From positions 1-56,233 of the forward strand of contig JAFUZO010000067.1 in the NCBI GenBank assembly GCA_017476575.1: a stretch of DNA of 56,233 nucleotides, read 5' to 3'. The notes under the pieces are model-generated. The model was not told the origin of the DNA. It did no database searches and saw nothing but the letters and a program-made list of their open reading frames with translations. Made by a program: the position numbers and the translations under genes. The stretch comes from Bacteroidales bacterium (lineage in GTDB: Bacteria; Bacteroidota; Bacteroidia; Bacteroidales; UBA932). Positions 25,261 through 32,681 of the stretch are shown here, one piece after another; the stretch's first letter is position 1, and every line of letters begins with the position of its first letter.

Positions 25261-25334
25261 AAAAAAGGCACGCTGCAAGTCAGCGTGCCTCCTATAGCTT
25301 CATGATCTACTACCTGCGGCGATGCGACTTACAG
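25261..25334 (-). terminator. Trp attenuator: intrinsic terminator and antiterminator segment
   Basis: The terminator is a perfect 9-bp stem GGCACGCTG-ACTTG-CAGCGTGCC (25289-25267) with six U (25266-25261), 36 bases before trpB. CUGUAAGUC (25334-25326), which spans the leader stop codon, can pair over nine positions (one G-U) with GACUUGCAG (25281-25273), the loop and adjoining bases of the terminator. A ribosome at the stop codon would mask it and allow termination. A ribosome stalled at the Trp codons about 24 bases upstream would leave it free. Confidence 0.85.
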
Positions 25335-25385
25335 CTCGGAACTGCAAGGGCGCCACCAGAAGTTGTTGATCATATTTGTTCTCAT
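25329..25385 (-). CDS. Tryptophan leader peptide of trpB
   Basis: An 18-codon frame, MRTNMINNFWWRPCSSEL, with tandem Trp codons at positions 10-11, lying between a promoter and an intrinsic terminator. Met5 is an alternative start. This is the hallmark of a trp attenuator. From memory, Rfam's Bacteroid-trp motif describes such Trp-Trp leader frames upstream of Bacteroidetes trp genes, so this is probably an instance of a known class serving a lone trpB2. Confidence 0.88.
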   Translation of the reverse strand: MRTNMINNFWWRPCSSEL

Positions 25386-25393
25386 ACTGGATG

Positions 25394-25424
25394 CAAAGGT
25401 GTGGAGAAAAATCCGGTTTTGCAA
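25394..25424 (-). promoter_or_regulatory. Promoter of the trpB leader
   Basis: Minus-strand TTG (25424-25422), a 20-base spacer and CACCTTTG (25401-25394), one base off TAnnTTTG. The leader ATG at 25385 would fall almost at the transcript start, so the leader peptide is likely translated from a nearly leaderless end. Confidence 0.55.
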
Positions 25425-25432
25425 GAAAAATC

Positions 25433-26194
25433 TTAGAATTTTGCAAGGAGCGGGGCCGTCCACTGGTGGGAGGCGGTCATGAAGTTGGCCTCGACATAGG
25501 CATTGACGGCGACGCTGATGAACATCAGGACGATCAGCGTGCTGACGATGATGCCGATGACCTTGAGGCGCCTCAGCCACTTCTTGTTGTTCCAGCCGAC
25601 GGTCTGGAACATCGACCAGAAACCGTGGTTCAGATGGAGCCACACGGCGACGAACCACACCAGGTAGATGGCCAGGATCCAGCCATGACGGAAGGTCGCC
25701 AGCAGGAGGAGATACGGGTTCTCCGCCTCGCCGCCGGTGAATTCCTGCAGCTGCATCTTGGCCCAGAAGTGGGTCAGGTGGAAGAACAGGACGCCGAGGA
25801 TGACGAGTCCGAGGATGAACATGTTCTTCGCAGACCAGGAGTCGTTCCTCGCCTTCGATGCCACGGCATAACGCTTCAAACCGCCCCGCTTGGAATAGTT
25901 CTCCAGGGAGAGCCAGATGCCGTAGCCGATATGGATGATGAAACCCAGGGCCAGGACCGGGACCATGACGGAGATGAAAGGGGTGGACATGAAGTCGCAG
26001 CCGAGCTGGAACCAGCCGTCGCCGGGAGAGAACTTGACGGCATCTTCTGCCACCTTGCCGAAGATCCCCCGGAAGGAGTCGATGACGGAGAAGAAGTTGA
26101 TGGTGCTGTGGAGAAGCAGGAAAACGATCAGGAAAGCGCCGCTGACGCTTTGGATGAATTTCTTCCCGATCGAAGAGGTGAGGAAATTAGCCAT
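25433..26194 (-). CDS. sdhC: Succinate dehydrogenase/fumarate reductase cytochrome b subunit
   Basis: A 253-residue, five-helix diheme cytochrome b of the Bacteroidetes SdhC/FrdC type, which anchors the flavoprotein and iron-sulfur subunits and exchanges electrons with menaquinone. Candidate heme histidines sit in LLLHSTINFF, GFIIHIGYGIWL, FFHLTHFWAK and WLHLNHGFWS. The ATG at 26194 (MANFLTSSIGKKFIQSVSGAFL) is chosen over 26248. Normally sdhA and sdhB follow directly; here the next gene is trpB, so the partner subunits must be encoded elsewhere. Confidence 0.93.
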   Translation of the reverse strand: MANFLTSSIGKKFIQSVSGAFLIVFLLLHSTINFFSVIDSFRGIFGKVAEDAVKFSPGDGWFQLGCDFMSTPFISVMVPVLALGFIIHIGYGIWLSLENYSKRGGLKRYAVASKARNDSWSAKNMFILGLVILGVLFFHLTHFWAKMQLQEFTGGEAENPYLLLLATFRHGWILAIYLVWFVAVWLHLNHGFWSMFQTVGWNNKKWLRRLKVIGIIVSTLIVLMFISVAVNAYVEANFMTASHQWTAPLLAKF

Positions 26195-26225
26195 TATAGT
26201 CTGGTTTCGTTTTTCAATAAGTATG

Positions 26226-26273
26226 CAAATATAGCGTCTTTCTTGCAAGTTTCATAATATTTCAATAATTTTG
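26226..26273. promoter_or_regulatory. Divergent promoters: sdhC (-) and pyrH (+)
   Basis: CAAATATA (26226-26233) gives TATATTTG toward sdhC. For pyrH, TTG at 26243-26245, a 20-base spacer and TAATTTTG (26266-26273) form a full promoter, with the ATG at 26296. Confidence 0.6.
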
Positions 26274-26295
26274 TTTTCCATCAACAACCGAAACC

Positions 26296-27000
26296 ATGTA
26301 CAGAAGAGTACTTCTCAAACTCAGCGGTGAATCGCTCGGCGGCCCGGCCGGAAAGGGCTTGGACACGGAAAGCCTGTCCGCATACGCCAAGGAGGTCGCA
26401 GCGGCGGCGAAAGCCGGTCTTCAGGTCGCCATCGTCAACGGCGGCGGCAACATCTTCCGGGGTCTCCAGGGATCGGCGCGGGGGTTCGACCGCGTGGACG
26501 GCGACAAGATGGGCATGCTCGCCACAGTCATCAACTCGCTCGCCCTCTCGATGTTTATCAAGGAGGAGGGCGTCGAGGCGCAGGTGTTCACCGCCACACC
26601 GATGGAACCGGTCGCCAAGTACTACATGCGTGACGATGCCGTGAAGGTCCTGGAGCGGGGGGGGGTCGCCCTCATCGCCGGCGGCACCGGCAACCCGTTC
26701 TTCACCACCGACTCCGGCGCTGCGCTGCGTGCCCTCGAAATCGGGGCCGATGCCCTCCTCAAGGGCACCCGCGTGGACGGTGTCTACACAGCCGACCCGG
26801 AGAAGGATCCATCCGCCGTCAAATACGACGAACTCACCTTCGACGAGGCCATCTCGAAACACCTGAAAGTCATGGACCAGACCGCCTACGCCCTCTGCTC
26901 CGACGGCCGGATGCCCATCATCGTCTTCGACATGAACCGGCCCGGCAACCTCACCCGGCTTCTCCAGGGCGAGAAGGTCGGCACTCTCGTCCATCCATAA
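26296..27000 (+). CDS. pyrH: Uridylate kinase
   Basis: A 234-residue UMP kinase of the amino-acid-kinase fold. Motifs are RVLLKLSGESLGG, VAIVNGGGNIFRG, MGMLATVINSLAL, LIAGGTGNPFFTTDSGAALRALEIGADALLKGTRVDGVY and PIIVFDMNRPGNL. It supplies UDP for RNA, DNA and sugar-nucleotide synthesis. Length is typical. It is transcribed alone, divergent from sdhC. Confidence 0.96.
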   Translation: MYRRVLLKLSGESLGGPAGKGLDTESLSAYAKEVAAAAKAGLQVAIVNGGGNIFRGLQGSARGFDRVDGDKMGMLATVINSLALSMFIKEEGVEAQVFTATPMEPVAKYYMRDDAVKVLERGGVALIAGGTGNPFFTTDSGAALRALEIGADALLKGTRVDGVYTADPEKDPSAVKYDELTFDEAISKHLKVMDQTAYALCSDGRMPIIVFDMNRPGNLTRLLQGEKVGTLVHP

Positions 27001-27006
27001 ACCTGG

Positions 27007-27043
27007 GGCTGCCGTCTGCACGGCGCCCGGCTTCCCGGCAGCC
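27007..27043 (+). other. Hairpin between pyrH and aminopeptidase P
   Basis: GGCTGCCG (27007-27014) and CGGCAGCC (27036-27043) form an 8-bp stem with a 21-base loop just after the pyrH stop. No U-tract follows, so it is at best a transcript-end stabiliser between convergent genes. Confidence 0.4.
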
Positions 27044-27123
27044 AGCCACCGATACCGGCAACTTTCCAGGTGCAAATCTCATGGCATCCGGAAAAAGGGT
27101 CTTACTTGAAACAGTGTTGCGGT

Positions 27124-28935
27124 TCACACCGCAGCGCACTTGGCCTTGAGCCAGGCGGCGACATCGTCCGGGAGGCGGGGCGAAAGGACGCGGTAGACAT
27201 GTTCGTTGTAGGCGTTGAGCCAGCGCAGTCCGTCCACCGTCATGAGTTCACGGACGAGGCAGGAGGTGTCGATATGGCAGAGGGTCAAGGTCTCGAAACA
27301 GAGCCATTTCCCGAAATCATTGTTCCCGGCGGACCGGGTCAGCAGCAGGCTCTCATGACGGACACCGTGCATCCCTTCCCGGTAGATGCCGGGCTCGTCG
27401 GAGGTGACCATCCCGGGCACGAGGGGCTGAGGGTTGAAATTCTGGCGGATATCCTGCGGGCCTTCGTGGACATGGAGGAAGAACCCTACCCCATGGCCGG
27501 TCCCGTGGCCGAAGTTGCGCTTGGACTTCCAGAGCGGCTCCCGGGCGAGCACGTCGATCTGGCAGCCGGCCGTCCCGGCGGGAAACACTGCCATGGCCAG
27601 GGCGATGTGCCCGCGGAGCACCAGCGTATAATCTTCACGTTCCAGCGCCGTACAGGGGCCCAGCGGCACCGTACGTGTGATATCAGTCGTCCCGAACAGG
27701 TACTGGCCGCCCGAGTCGACCAGATAGAGGCCATGCGGTTCGAGGAGGGCAGAACCTTCGCGGGGCGTCACATAATGGGGCAGCGCCGCCCCCGGCCCGT
27801 AGGCGGAGATGGTCTCGAAACTGTCACCCCGGTAGCCGGGGATCTCGGCCCGGAACGCCCGGAGCCGGCAGGCAGCCTCCCATTCGTCCACCTGGCCGAC
27901 ATGGCCTTCGAGCCAGAACAGGAACTTCTCCATCGCCAGTCCGTCTTCCAGATGCGCCTCCCGCATCCCTTCGATCTCCACGGTATTCTTCACGGCCTTC
28001 CGGAGCCCGACCGGAGAGGTTCCTGTCATGACCTCGGGACGCTGGGAGCCCTCGTCAAGGGTCTCCCGCAAGTGCACATTCAGCGTCGACGGGTCGAGAA
28101 AGATCCGGTCCACCCCCTCCTCCACCAAGGAGGCAAGCGCGAAGTCGATGTCTTCATAATCACGGATTTCCACCCCGTCGGCCTGCAATTCGTAGAAACT
28201 GTCTTCCGTTTCCTGGTCCGGAGTCGCGAACACATCCTTGCGGACAAACCATTTGGCCTGGTCCAGGGTCACCAGCAGCCAGGAGATGACCACCGGATTG
28301 TAGTCCACATCGCTGCCGCGGACATTCAACAGCCAGGCGATCTCGTCGAGGGCCGTCACGAGGATAGCGTCGCAGCCCTGGAGGATGAGCCATTTCCGCA
28401 AGTCGCGAAGTTTCTTCTCGCGGGATTCGCCGACCAGGTCCTCCCCCAGCGTAATGACCGGGGTCGCAGGCACGGCGGGACGGTCCTTCCAGAGCGGAGA
28501 CAGCAGATCCGGCACGGAAACCACCTCCACCGGTGCAGAGAATGCCGCCCGCAGCCCCTGCACTTCGACGACCCGCTGGCAGAGGCCGTCCACGGCGATG
28601 ACCGGTGTCCCGCCGAATTCCTGCGACGCCAGCCATTGCGGAATCGGCACCGCCTCCGGCACCTTCAGCTTGTGCAACTGGATGCCGGTGCCCGCAAGTT
28701 GACGGTCTGCCTGGATGAAGTAGCGCGTGTCGGTCCACAGGCCGGCATGGTTCCGGGTGACAACCACATCTCCTGCCTCCCCGGTAAATCCGGACAGCCA
28801 CTGCACCTGTTTCCAGCGGGATGCCGGATATTCACTGGCATGAGGATCACTTCCCGTCAGGATGACGGCATCCCAGCCCCGCTCCCGCATCAGGGCGCGC
28901 AGGGCGTCGACTCGTGAGGCAAAGATGTTTTCCAT
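27124..28935 (-). CDS. Aminopeptidase P family protein (M24 Xaa-Pro peptidase)
   Basis: A 603-residue M24B metallopeptidase with two creatinase-like N-terminal domains (about 1-300) and a C-terminal pita-bread catalytic domain. Metal ligands are visible in YLVDSGGQYLFGTTDITRT (two Asp), FGHGTGHGVGFFLHVHEGP (His), TSDEPGIY (Glu) and the Glu of LCFETLTLC. It removes N-terminal residues preceding proline. The three-domain size is typical of Bacteroidales and eukaryotic cytosolic APP1-like enzymes, larger than E. coli PepP. No signal peptide is seen. Confidence 0.93.
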   Translation of the reverse strand: MENIFASRVDALRALMRERGWDAVILTGSDPHASEYPASRWKQVQWLSGFTGEAGDVVVTRNHAGLWTDTRYFIQADRQLAGTGIQLHKLKVPEAVPIPQWLASQEFGGTPVIAVDGLCQRVVEVQGLRAAFSAPVEVVSVPDLLSPLWKDRPAVPATPVITLGEDLVGESREKKLRDLRKWLILQGCDAILVTALDEIAWLLNVRGSDVDYNPVVISWLLVTLDQAKWFVRKDVFATPDQETEDSFYELQADGVEIRDYEDIDFALASLVEEGVDRIFLDPSTLNVHLRETLDEGSQRPEVMTGTSPVGLRKAVKNTVEIEGMREAHLEDGLAMEKFLFWLEGHVGQVDEWEAACRLRAFRAEIPGYRGDSFETISAYGPGAALPHYVTPREGSALLEPHGLYLVDSGGQYLFGTTDITRTVPLGPCTALEREDYTLVLRGHIALAMAVFPAGTAGCQIDVLAREPLWKSKRNFGHGTGHGVGFFLHVHEGPQDIRQNFNPQPLVPGMVTSDEPGIYREGMHGVRHESLLLTRSAGNNDFGKWLCFETLTLCHIDTSCLVRELMTVDGLRWLNAYNEHVYRVLSPRLPDDVAAWLKAKCAAV

Positions 28936-28959
28936 GGTACGATTGTTGTCAATTTTTCA

Positions 28960-28977
28960 CAAATATAATTATATTTG
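28960..28977. promoter_or_regulatory. Back-to-back -7 elements: aminopeptidase P (-) and the 29000 gene (+)
   Basis: CAAATATA (28960-28967, TATATTTG on minus) and TATATTTG (28970-28977, plus) are 2 bases apart, a symmetrical divergent promoter in an AT-only stretch. Confidence 0.6.
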
Positions 28978-28999
28978 CATTAATTAAAACGAAAAAGCC

Positions 29000-29914
29000 A
29001 TGGCAGAAGACCCACTCGAGAGAATCGAACGCGAAGAGCGTGAGAAAAAGAACCGTAACGGCGGCCTGAAGACCGTCCTGATCGTGTTGGCCGTCATCGC
29101 TGTAGCAATGGCCGCCGCACTTGCCTACATCTGGAGCCAGAAAACCGCGCTCGTCCGTGACCTGGAGGGCGAAAAAGCGGAATTGACCCAGCAGATGGTC
29201 GCCCTGCAGAACGACTTCGCCGGTCTCAGTTCCGACTATGAAAGCATCAACCACCAGTTGGATACCTCCCGTGAGCAGGTCGCCCTTCTGATCGACAAGA
29301 TCCAGAAGACCGAGGCGACCAACCGTGCCAAGATCCGCCAGTACGAAAAGGAACTCGGCACCCTCCGCAGCATCATGAAGGGATACATCGTGCAGATCGA
29401 CTCCCTCAACACTCTCAACAAGCGGCTCACCGCCGATGCGGCCGCCGCCCGTCAGGAAGCAGCAGAAAGCCGCCGGGCCAACGAGGAACTCACCCAGCAG
29501 GTCGAGACCCTTTCCACCAAGGTATCCACCGGCAAGGTCCTCAAGGCAAGGGGAGTCAGCCTTTCCGCCTACAACAGTTCGGACAAGGTCACCGACCGGC
29601 ACAGCCGGGTCCAGTACCTGGTCGCCAGCCTCTCCCTCGTGGAGAACGAACTGGCCGAACGGGGACCGGTCCGTGTGTACATCCGCGTGAAAGACCCCAA
29701 CGGCATCCTGCTCCTGAACAATGCTTCCACCGACTTCACCCTCGGCGAAGAGACCCTTTCCGCTTCCGCCTCCCGTGAGGTGGACTATGAAGGACAGGAA
29801 GTGGACATGAGCATCTATCTCAAGGATGTCGGAGAGTTCACCAAAGGTATCTACACCGTTGAAGCCTATACGGAAAAGAGCCTCCTCGGCCGGGCAGAAC
29901 TGATGCTCCGGTAA
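29000..29914 (+). CDS. Membrane-anchored coiled-coil protein, function unknown
   Basis: A 304-residue protein. A charged N-terminus (about 1-22) is followed by one membrane segment (TVLIVLAVIAVAMAAALAYIW). A long coiled coil (about 48-170) follows, rich in Glu, Gln, Leu and Ala with heptad spacing. The C-terminal domain (about 180-300) is beta-rich: RVQYLVASLSLVENELAERGPVRVYIRVKDPNG and GIYTVEAYTEKSLLG. The topology suggests a periplasmic rod anchored in the inner membrane. It resembles conserved Bacteroidales hypothetical proteins, and I cannot assign a function. hemW starts 1 base after its stop. Confidence 0.8.
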   Translation: MAEDPLERIEREEREKKNRNGGLKTVLIVLAVIAVAMAAALAYIWSQKTALVRDLEGEKAELTQQMVALQNDFAGLSSDYESINHQLDTSREQVALLIDKIQKTEATNRAKIRQYEKELGTLRSIMKGYIVQIDSLNTLNKRLTADAAAARQEAAESRRANEELTQQVETLSTKVSTGKVLKARGVSLSAYNSSDKVTDRHSRVQYLVASLSLVENELAERGPVRVYIRVKDPNGILLLNNASTDFTLGEETLSASASREVDYEGQEVDMSIYLKDVGEFTKGIYTVEAYTEKSLLGRAELMLR

Positions 29915-29915
29915 C

Positions 29916-30992
29916 ATGGTCTACGTCCATGTCCCGTTCTGCAGGAGTTTCTGCACCTACTGTGACTTCTATTCGGAGATCGCCGGAGCGCAGTTATACG
30001 ACTCCTATTCCGACGCAGTCTGTGCAGAAATCCGGCAACGCGCCGGGGAGATGGACGGAAGCCTTAAGACTCTCTACTTCGGCGGCGGTACCCCGTCGGT
30101 CCTGCCTCTCGCCGTACTCACCAGCCTCCTCCTCGCCCTGGAGGAAGCCGGTTATGGCGGCCCCTTCACCGAATTCACGATGGAGGTCAACCCCGAGGAC
30201 ATCGTGGAGCGGGGACCGGGCTACCTCCAGAGCCTGAAGTCGCTCGGTGTCGACCGCGTCAGCATGGGCATCCAGTCCTTTGACGATGCCCTCCTGCGGT
30301 GGATGAACCGCCGCCATGATGCAGAAAGGGCCGTCCAGGCCTTCCGGATGGTCCGGGAAGCCGGTTTCGGCAACATCGGCATCGACCTCATCTTCGGGCT
30401 CTCGAATCTGTCTGACGAGGTCTGGGACGCTACCATCGAGCGGGCCGTGGCCCTGGAGCCGGAGCACATCTCCTGCTACCAGCTCACCGTCGAGGGAGAA
30501 AGCACCCTGGCGGACCTCGTGGCGGCGGGGCGTTACACCGAAGCCGACGATGCACAATGCCGTCGCCAGTATGACAGGCTCTGTGAAAAGCTGTCCGACG
30601 CCGGTTACCGTCACTACGAGATCTCCAATTTCGCCCGGCCCGGCTTCGAGGCACGGCATAACGGCGGCTATTGGAACCGTACACCCTATGTCGGGCTCGG
30701 CCCTGCAGCCCATTCCTTCGACGGGACGTCGCGCTCCTGGAACTCATCCTCTCTGGACGGGTACACCCGGACCGTCGAAGTCCTCTCCCTGGAAGAGGCC
30801 CGGATCGAGACCCTGATGCTCTCCCTCCGGACAGACCGGGGCATCGGTGCAGATTTCCTGCAGGAACATTGCAGGAAGGAAGACATCGACCGTCTCGTCG
30901 AAGAAGGTGCCCTGGAGCGGAACGGTACCCGTTACCGTATCCCGGAAGACCACTTCTTCGTCTCGGACGAAATCATACGGGAACTTATTTGA
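29916..30992 (+). CDS. hemW: HemW-type radical SAM heme chaperone
   Basis: A 358-residue radical SAM protein. The cluster motif is VPFCRSFCTYCDF (CX3CX2C) at residues 8-16, with YFGGGTPSVL, EVNPEDI, RVSMGIQSFDDALL and IGIDLIFGLSNLS. A C-terminal HemW domain has HYEISNFARPGFEARHNGGYW. HemW, long misnamed coproporphyrinogen III oxidase, binds heme for delivery to respiratory proteins and lacks the extra Cys of HemN. It is co-transcribed with the coiled-coil gene. Confidence 0.93.
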   Translation: MVYVHVPFCRSFCTYCDFYSEIAGAQLYDSYSDAVCAEIRQRAGEMDGSLKTLYFGGGTPSVLPLAVLTSLLLALEEAGYGGPFTEFTMEVNPEDIVERGPGYLQSLKSLGVDRVSMGIQSFDDALLRWMNRRHDAERAVQAFRMVREAGFGNIGIDLIFGLSNLSDEVWDATIERAVALEPEHISCYQLTVEGESTLADLVAAGRYTEADDAQCRRQYDRLCEKLSDAGYRHYEISNFARPGFEARHNGGYWNRTPYVGLGPAAHSFDGTSRSWNSSSLDGYTRTVEVLSLEEARIETLMLSLRTDRGIGADFLQEHCRKEDIDRLVEEGALERNGTRYRIPEDHFFVSDEIIRELI

Positions 30993-31043
30993 TAAACATG
31001 AAAATACCCTGGTATCTTTCACCCAACCTTAAAACCAAGCACC

Positions 31044-31412
31044 ATGAGTAACAACAAGTCATTCCTCTCTCTCCTGGCGGGCCTCGCGGCCGGCGCCGCC
31101 ATCGGTATGTTGTATGCACCCGACAAGGGCTGGAAGACCCGCGCCCGTGTCCGGAGAGCCGCCGCGAACGGGTTCGACGACCTCAAGGAAAGCCTGGACG
31201 GTCTCGGCGGCAAGGCGGAAGAAAAGGCCGACGAGGCGAAGCAGTCCATCAAGACTTTGAAGGAGACCCTTCTCCAGAAGGGCGCCGAAATCAAGGAGGG
31301 CACCCGGGCCATACTCCTGGACCAGCTCTCCCACATCGAAGAAGCCCTCCGCAAGGCTGAAGAGTCCGATGCCCGGGCCGAATACCACGAAGACTATCAG
31401 GAAGATGAGTGA
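31044..31412 (+). CDS. YtxH-domain small membrane protein
   Basis: A 122-residue protein. The YtxH signature FLSLLAGLAAGAAIGMLYAPDKGWKTR is one short membrane segment followed by the APxxGxxTR box. A Lys/Glu-rich amphipathic helix follows. YtxH proteins are envelope or stress associated with no defined activity. Upstream, TTTG (30988-30991) and TATCTTTC (31013-31020) may be a promoter, making this the head of a five-gene run whose members overlap by 4-14 bases. Confidence 0.8.
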   Translation: MSNNKSFLSLLAGLAAGAAIGMLYAPDKGWKTRARVRRAAANGFDDLKESLDGLGGKAEEKADEAKQSIKTLKETLLQKGAEIKEGTRAILLDQLSHIEEALRKAEESDARAEYHEDYQEDE

Positions 31413-31761
31413 GTTCTCCCAGCCGGCGGAGGACCTCTCCCGCCGGGCCAAGGAATACATCGACCTCCGGCTGGACGACCTGAAACTCCGGACTGCCAAG
31501 GGGCTTTCGGTCTCGGTCTCCAAGCTGGTAGGGGTCATCCTGGTCCTCGGAGTCGTGAGCACCCTGCTGCTGGTCCTCTCCTTCGGGTTGATCATGCTCC
31601 TGGGGGAGATCATCGGCAGCTATGCCTGGGCCGCACTCGGCATCGCCGCCCTGCTCGGTATCGGGCTCGCCGTCCTGCTCCGCTGCAAGGACCGCCTGTT
31701 CAGGGACACGTTCGTCCCGCTGTTCGTCAAACTGTTCTTCGGATCCGATGAAGATGCGTGA
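31405..31761 (+). CDS. Phage-holin-family-like membrane protein (Phage_holin_3_6 type)
   Basis: A 118-residue protein. An amphipathic N-terminus (AEDLSRRAKEYIDLRLDDLKL) is followed by two membrane helices (about 42-65 and 70-92) and a short basic tail. This fits the widespread Phage_holin_3_6 family, which despite the name is usually chromosomal and often paired with YtxH-like proteins. The ATG at 31405 overlaps the YtxH stop by 8 bases. No lysis genes are near, so a holin role is unlikely. Confidence 0.7.
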   Translation: MSEFSQPAEDLSRRAKEYIDLRLDDLKLRTAKGLSVSVSKLVGVILVLGVVSTLLLVLSFGLIMLLGEIIGSYAWAALGIAALLGIGLAVLLRCKDRLFRDTFVPLFVKLFFGSDEDA

Positions 31762-31996
31762 CAACAACTACCAGGATATCCGGACGCTGGACGAACTCAA
31801 TGCAGCCATCGTCCGCAGCCGCGGCCGTATTGAAGCGCAGGGCAAGGCCGTCGCCGAAAGTTACGGCCGCGTCCAGTCCTTCTATACACCGCAGACCCTC
31901 GTGACCGAGGGCGTCCGCAAGGCGACCCGGTCCCTCTCTTTCTATGGCGTGGCCCTCAGCCTCGTCAGCAACCTCAGAAAACGACTCGCCCGATGA
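31748..31996 (+). CDS. Small conserved hypothetical protein in the YtxH operon
   Basis: An 82-residue protein beginning MKMRDNNYQDIRTLDELNAAI, with a helical, basic C-terminus (LSLVSNLRKRLAR). A weakly hydrophobic stretch near residues 63-76 could be membrane-associated. It overlaps the preceding gene by 14 bases and the next by 4, so it is a translated operon member and not a chance frame. ATG 31754 is an alternative start. Function unknown. Confidence 0.7.
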   Translation: MKMRDNNYQDIRTLDELNAAIVRSRGRIEAQGKAVAESYGRVQSFYTPQTLVTEGVRKATRSLSFYGVALSLVSNLRKRLAR

Positions 31997-32457
31997 CCTA
32001 CCTCAGAAGAGCCCTCAAATACTTCATCCAGATCTCGGTGCTCATGGCCCTCATCCTCGGGGTGCTCATGCTCACGGGAATGGTTTCGAAGAATGTCGAT
32101 GCCGCCTTCCAGCACGGCTGGAAGTCCATCGGCTATATCGCCGCCTTGTTTGCGGTGATGGCTGCCGCCTACCCTCGTTTCGGCTACACACGCCGCACCG
32201 TCTCCGCTCCCGGCAATCCGTCGGATCACCGGGCCGGCATCCTGAAGACAATGACCGCCCGCGGCTACCGTCTCGAAAGCGAGGAAGAAGGCGGGACGAT
32301 GGCTTTCGTCCTCGCCTCCCCGGTCAACCGGATGGCCCGCCTCTGGGAAGACCGCATTACCCTCTCCCCCATCCTCGGCGGTTTCCAAGCGGAAGGGCTT
32401 ACCCGCGATCTCGTACGGGTCGTCAGTTCGTTGGAATATCAATTCAGAGCATCATGA
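31993..32457 (+). CDS. Small membrane protein in the YtxH operon, unknown function
   Basis: A 154-residue protein with two predicted membrane helices near the N-terminus (about 10-32 and 47-63). A soluble C-terminal domain of about 85 residues contains HRAGILKTMTARGYRLESEEE and LSPILGGFQAEGLTRDLVRVVSSLEYQF. I do not recognise a named family. It overlaps both neighbours by 4 bases (ATGA), so the products are probably made together. Confidence 0.72.
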   Translation: MTYLRRALKYFIQISVLMALILGVLMLTGMVSKNVDAAFQHGWKSIGYIAALFAVMAAAYPRFGYTRRTVSAPGNPSDHRAGILKTMTARGYRLESEEEGGTMAFVLASPVNRMARLWEDRITLSPILGGFQAEGLTRDLVRVVSSLEYQFRAS

Positions 32458-32681
32458 GTACCGATAACCCTACTTTCAAGACCGTAGCGAGAGCCACGGA
32501 ACGGAACCGGGCCGAAATCATCGCGGCCATGCTGCGGGACAACGGCATCCCCGCCGCCGTATTCGGGGCGGATTCCTCCTATCCCGGGCTTGTTTTTGCA
32601 GGCGAGATCACGGTCAAGGTCAATGCCGAAGACTACGACGCGGCAATCAGCCTGGTCGCCGCCGCCGACAGGGCGGAGTAG
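32454..32681 (+). CDS. DUF2007 (putative signal-transducing) small protein
   Basis: A 75-residue protein: FKTVARATERNRAEIIAAMLRDNGIPAAVFGADSSYPGL, then GEITVKVNAEDYDAAISLV. This is the ferredoxin-like DUF2007 fold. Such proteins are annotated as putative signal transducers with no demonstrated partner. It is the last member of the small-gene operon. Its last 49 bases overlap the convergent DUF3109 gene. Confidence 0.8.
   Translation: MSTDNPTFKTVARATERNRAEIIAAMLRDNGIPAAVFGADSSYPGLVFAGEITVKVNAEDYDAAISLVAAADRAE

Noticed and set aside
27070..28917. 615-codon plus-strand open frame
   Set aside because: Antisense to the aminopeptidase P gene; low-complexity translation typical of a mirror frame.
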